Of a stretch of 64,000 nt of DNA, positions 60,862 to 64,000 are shown piece by piece. The stretch covers positions 37,140 to 101,139 of the forward strand of contig CAKQUV010000005.1 in assembly GCA_934277615.1 (NCBI GenBank). The letters run 5' to 3'. The translations under genes and the position numbers were made by a program. The notes below the pieces were generated by a model that had not been told where the DNA came from, made no database searches, and was given only the letters and a program-made list of their open reading frames with translations. Position 1 is the first letter of the stretch, and each line of letters begins with the position of its first letter. The DNA is from an uncultured Clostridia bacterium (lineage in GTDB: Bacteria; Bacillota; Clostridia; Christensenellales; CAG-917).

Positions 60862-61608
60862 ATGAGTGGACACAGCAAATGGCATAATATTCAACAGAAG
60901 AAAGGCAAAACCGACGCGGCTCGCGCTAATATCTTCACAAAGATAGGCAGAGAACTTGCCGTTGCAGTCAAAGAAGGCGGCGCAGACCCCAACAGCAACA
61001 GCAAACTCGCTCAAGTTATCGCAAAGGCAAAAGACAACAACATGCCCAACGACAACATTATGCGCAGCATCAAGAAAGCCAGCGGCGAACTTGGTTCAAT
61101 CAACTATGAAGATATGATTTACGAGGGTTACGGAGTTGGCGGAACAGCCATTATCGTCGAAGCCCTCACCGACAATAAAAACCGCACGGCAGGCGACGTT
61201 CGCCACTTGTTTGACAAATTCGGCGGCTCCATGGGCACCAACGGTTGCGTATCCTTTATGTTCAAGCGCAAAGGCGTCATCACCATCGCAAAATGCGATG
61301 TCGACGAGGACGACCTTATGATGTATGCACTCGAGCTTGAAGGCTTTGAGGACATCAACTCTGAGGACGACGAAGTGTATCAAGTCTATACCGATACCGC
61401 GGCTTTGGCTGCTGTGAGAAAGAGCCTCGAAGAGGACGGCGTAAAGATCTTGTCCGCAGAAGTGGATATGATTCCCGACAATTACGTTTCGCCCACGGCA
61501 GAACAACAAGCAACCATTATCAAGATGATCGACAAACTCGAGGAACTCGACGACGTGCAAAACGTTTACCACAACGCAACGCTCGATATCGACGATGACG
61601 AGGAATAA
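60862..61608 (+). CDS. yebC: YebC/PmpR-family protein
   Basis: A 248-residue protein: [46 protein letters not shown] is diagnostic; [48 protein letters not shown] follows. YebC proteins act as DNA-binding regulators and, in some bacteria, help ribosomes pass polyproline stretches. TAGGAG precedes the ATG; 12 bases after the methyltransferase gene. Confidence 0.96.
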   Translation: MSGHSKWHNIQQKKGKTDAARANIFTKIGRELAVAVKEGGADPNSNSKLAQVIAKAKDNNMPNDNIMRSIKKASGELGSINYEDMIYEGYGVGGTAIIVEALTDNKNRTAGDVRHLFDKFGGSMGTNGCVSFMFKRKGVITIAKCDVDEDDLMMYALELEGFEDINSEDDEVYQVYTDTAALAAVRKSLEEDGVKILSAEVDMIPDNYVSPTAEQQATIIKMIDKLEELDDVQNVYHNATLDIDDDEE

Positions 61609-61623
61609 TTTTTCGTTTATTGC

Positions 61624-61693
61624 TTGACAACACGACTACGTCGTGATATACCATTTATTGCAAATGTGAATAAATGTTCACATTTGCAATAAA
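61624..61693 (+). promoter_or_regulatory. Promoter and perfect palindrome upstream of nifS
   Basis: TTGACA (61624-61629), 17 bp, TATACC (61647-61652). Two bases later begins a perfect 17-bp inverted repeat (tttattgcaaatgtgaa, 61654-61670, with 61677-61693). It could be an operator at the transcription start or a 5' hairpin. A further stem aaccgca/tgcggtt with a T-rich tail (about 61754-61782) may act as an attenuator. Confidence 0.55.
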
Positions 61694-61885
61694 GCCACCA
61701 AATTCGATACGCGGTGAGAGCAATTCGATCCAATCGATTTATGCTGAATATAACCGCATCGTTTAGGCTTTGCGGTTATTTTTATGAGCGAATTTGCAAG
61801 ATTTTGCTCGTTGAAATACGCAATCGTGGCAATGGACAAAATAGAAAATAAATTTTTATCGACGCGCTACGGCGCAGAGGCAAAT

Positions 61886-63052
61886 ATGGAAAATATATAT
61901 CTTGATCACGCGGCAACGACACCGCTGTCGCCAAAAGCGTTCGAGGCTATGAAACCGTACTTTTCCGATATTTACGGAAATGCAAATTCACAGCACGTAT
62001 TCGGACGCGACGCAGCAAAAGGCGTAAACGACGCAAGACAATTGCTCGCAAATTGCATCGGCGCAAAGCCGAGCGAGGTTTATTTCACGTCTTGCGGCAC
62101 GGAAGCGGACAACTGGGCTGTAAAAGGAATTGCTCTTCAGAACATCGAAAAAGGCAAGCACATCATCACCTCGGTTATCGAGCATCCGGCAATCTATACA
62201 ACCTGCAAACAACTTGAAAAGTATGGCTGGGAAGTTACGTATCTTCCCGTTGACAACGAAGGCTTTGTGTCTGTAGACGACCTGGAAAAAGCCATTCGTC
62301 CCGACACAGTGCTTGTAAGCATAATGTTTGCCAACAACGAAATCGGCACAATCGAGCCTATCAAAGAGCTTTGCGAAGTCGCCCACAAACACGGCGTGTT
62401 GTTCCACACGGACGCTGTGCAAGCAACGGGTGCGGTCAAATATAACGTAAAGGATTTGGGCGTGGACTTGCTTTCAATGTCCGCACACAAGTTCTACGGC
62501 CCTAAGGGCATGGGTATGCTCTACGTGCGCAACGGCATCCGCATTGAAAAACTTTTGACAGGCGGCGAGCAAGAGCGTTCGCACCGCGGCGGCACAAGCA
62601 ACGTTCCCGGTATTGTCGGTATGGCAACGGCGCTCGATGAGGCGCTTGCAACGATTGAAGAAGACGACAAATACGTAGCGTCATTGCGCGATCACTTTGT
62701 TGAGAGAGTTCTCAATGAAATCGACGACATATATTACAACGGCGCAAAAGACACTTCAAAACGTCTTCCCAACAACGCAAACTTCAGTTTCAGATACATC
62801 GAAGGCGAATCGATTTTGTTCTCGCTTGACCTCGCAGGAATCAGCGCGTCATCGGGTTCCGCATGTTCGTCAGGTTCATTGGAGCCGTCAAGAACGTTGC
62901 TTTCAATCGGCGTTCCCGTCGGCACGGCACACGGCTCAATCCGCTTTACTTTCGGAAAACACAACACAATGGAGCAAGTGGATTACACGGTGGACGAGCT
63001 TGTCAGAATCGTAAAACGACTCAGAGATATGTCGCCGCTTTACAAAAAGTAA
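61886..63052 (+). CDS. nifS: Cysteine desulfurase (NifS/IscS family)
   Basis: A 388-residue PLP enzyme that takes sulfur from cysteine for Fe-S clusters. MENIYLDHAATTPLSPKAFEAMKPYF start, MSAHKFYGPKGMG with PLP-Lys202, GGTSNVPGIVGMA, and SSGSACSSGSLEPS with catalytic Cys327. The active-site loop is the NifS/IscS type. The start follows CAGAGG at 61875-61880; a longer frame from 61784 would add 34 unrelated residues. iscU follows. Confidence 0.95.
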   Translation: MENIYLDHAATTPLSPKAFEAMKPYFSDIYGNANSQHVFGRDAAKGVNDARQLLANCIGAKPSEVYFTSCGTEADNWAVKGIALQNIEKGKHIITSVIEHPAIYTTCKQLEKYGWEVTYLPVDNEGFVSVDDLEKAIRPDTVLVSIMFANNEIGTIEPIKELCEVAHKHGVLFHTDAVQATGAVKYNVKDLGVDLLSMSAHKFYGPKGMGMLYVRNGIRIEKLLTGGEQERSHRGGTSNVPGIVGMATALDEALATIEEDDKYVASLRDHFVERVLNEIDDIYYNGAKDTSKRLPNNANFSFRYIEGESILFSLDLAGISASSGSACSSGSLEPSRTLLSIGVPVGTAHGSIRFTFGKHNTMEQVDYTVDELVRIVKRLRDMSPLYKK

Positions 63053-63086
63053 ATAAAGTTTTAGGGCATTGCCCGAGGAGTATATT

Positions 63087-63464
63087 ATGTACAACGAAAA
63101 AGTTATGGAAGTTTTCAAGAATCCTCAACATATGGGCGAGGTTGAAAACTACAATGCAATCGGCACCGTAGGAAACGAAGTGTGCGGAGATATAATGCAA
63201 ATCACAATGCGTATCGAGGACGGCATCATCAAAGACGCAAAATTCAAGACATTCGGATGTGCCGCAGCAGTTGCTTCAAGTTCAACCGCAACAGGAATGA
63301 TTATCGGCAAGACCATTGAAGAAGCTCTCAAACTCACCAACAAGCAAGTTATTGAGGAACTTCAAGGACTTCCGCCGCAAAAGATTCATTGCTCGGTTTT
63401 GGCGGAAGATGCAATACGCCTTGCCATCGACAACTACCTTCAAAACCAAAACACCACTAAATAA
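63087..63464 (+). CDS. iscU: Fe-S cluster scaffold protein IscU/NifU N-terminal type
   Basis: A 125-residue scaffold: MYNEKVMEVFKNPQHMGEVENYNAIGTVGNEVCGD (Cys33, Asp35), FKTFGCAAAVASSSTATGMI (Cys58) and KIHCSVLAEDAI (Cys102) hold the three cluster ligands. It receives sulfur from the adjacent NifS. The ATG at 63087 has GAGGAG upstream. The last codons and stop (ACCACTAAATAA) lie inside the left arm of a palindromic element. Confidence 0.95.
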   Translation: MYNEKVMEVFKNPQHMGEVENYNAIGTVGNEVCGDIMQITMRIEDGIIKDAKFKTFGCAAAVASSSTATGMIIGKTIEEALKLTNKQVIEELQGLPPQKIHCSVLAEDAIRLAIDNYLQNQNTTK

Positions 63465-63567
63465 CGCCTAACTTTGTCAGCGCCCCCTTGCCTCAAAATC
63501 ACGTACGCCTATGTACGTTGGGTTTTGATTCAAGGGGGCGCTTTCGCGTTATGCATTTATTTAGTGG
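63454..63567 (+). repeat. Conserved-loop palindromic element, copy after iscU
   Basis: Outer arms ccactaaata (63454-63463) and tatttagtgg (63558-63567) pair perfectly. Conserved strands cgcctaactttgtcagc and gctttcgcgttatgcat, helix gcccccttg/caagggggc, terminal hairpin acgtacgc-ctat-gtacgt. The left arm contains the iscU stop codon. Confidence 0.87.
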
Positions 63568-64000
63568 CGTTTTGACAATGAGAAATTTTGGAATTATTCG
63601 ACAACTCATTTACGATTAGTAAATTAGGGTTGCCCCTCGGACGGCTCTTTCTTGTTATGCATTTATTTTGCGCTGTTTTGACAATAAAAAATACGTAGGT
63701 TTTGATTCAAGGGGGCTTTTTCGCGCTCTTTATCTATTTTGAGCGGTTGAGAATATGAAAATTTGTTGTTTTGAAGATAATTGTCGTACTTATTAACGGT
63801 ATGTGCATATTCGGAGTTGGAGGCGCAAGGCGCCGACCGCACCGCGCGCCAAGCTTGCGTCGCACACAAGGCTCTTAGCCGCAATTGCCAAAAATGCCAA
63901 TTGCTTACTTTTTGCCTTGGTGCTCCTTTTTCCCTTCACACAAAAGACTGCGCTTTCATCTTTGAAATCATACTTTAGTTCGCTTGTCTTTTGTGTGTGG
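63568..64000 (+). other. Repeat-rich tail of the window
   Basis: No gene seen. Fragments of the preceding element recur (gttatgcatttatttt...gttttgacaat at about 63655-63685; ggttttgattcaagggggc at about 63700-63719). Dispersed repeat copy 4 (partial) lies at 63785-63842. A 12-bp inverted repeat, cacacaaaagac (63937-63948) and gtcttttgtgtg (63986-63997), is at the very end. Confidence 0.65.
63785..63842 (+). repeat. Dispersed palindrome-rich repeat, copy 4 (left end only)
   Basis: gtacttattaacg, tatgtgcatattcggag and aggcgcaaggcgccgaccgc match the left end of copy 1; the rest is absent or diverged. Confidence 0.75.

Overview
The window looks like part of an uncultivated gut-type Bacillota (Clostridia-like) chromosome. 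The evidence is moderate GC, AGGAGG-type ribosome sites, the Firmicutes order dnaG-rpoD-trmK-nif3-DUF164, an infC-rpmI-rplT operon with a leader hairpin, a single-chain glycyl-tRNA synthetase, many lipoboxes, and no outer-membrane genes. No phage, transposase, integrase or CRISPR array was recognised. Assignment below class level would be a guess.

Layout. 1-2.6 kb: the end of a metallophosphoesterase, then a lipoprotein plus a secreted C39/papain-like cysteine-peptidase-like protein. 2.7-10.2 kb (minus): an RNA-binding YhbY protein, a CDF metal exporter, a polyamine ABC transporter (potA-B-C-D order of transcription) and its XRE-cupin regulator, which has an array of GTTTAG/CTAAAC operators. 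10.6-24.4 kb: a membrane protein, then a glucuronate-utilisation locus: AraC regulator, uxaC, uxuA, SDR fructuronate reductase, KDPG aldolase, KDG kinase, two TIM-barrel isomerases, two Gfo/Idh oxidoreductases, a GPH-type symporter and a carboxylesterase. Together these can carry D-glucuronate to pyruvate and glyceraldehyde-3-phosphate. 24.5-27.3 kb: tRNA-Arg with duplicated tRNA 3' ends, a TetR regulator and a glycosyltransferase. 27.4-34.5 kb (minus): a surface lipoprotein with five Ig-like repeats and a barnase-like RNase domain; mntP under a yybP-ykoY manganese riboswitch; and an ECF-S / small lipoprotein / InlB-repeat lipoprotein trio. 35-39.4 kb: four tRNAs among palindrome-rich repeats, with a GNAT-GNAT-PfkB islet and a Nudix hydrolase. 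39.5-42.2 kb (minus): a lipoprotein and glyS. 42.7-50.7 kb: a Cys-rich small protein, a TspO-like protein, coaX, a phosphopantetheinyl transferase with an acyl carrier protein, then dnaG-rpoD-trmK-nif3-DUF164. 50.7-56 kb: a GH2 beta-galactosidase and a second lipoprotein/peptidase-like pair. 56.4-63.5 kb: thrS, infC-rpmI-rplT, an rRNA methyltransferase, yebC, nifS and iscU.

The most unusual material is non-coding or mosaic. (1) An element that follows thrS and iscU directly has conserved internal loops and helices whose sequences differ but stay paired, as expected of an undescribed structured RNA or a hairpin mobile element. (2) Short perfect palindromes are packed between inverted and direct copies of tRNA T-arm/3'-end sequence behind tRNA-Arg, tRNA-Leu and tRNA-Lys. 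(3) A dispersed repeat of about 400 bp occurs four times and in one place forms the C-terminus of an oxidoreductase. (4) The two lipoprotein/peptidase-like pairs are paralogous, translationally linked cassettes. All family calls are from reading motifs by eye; no database search was run.
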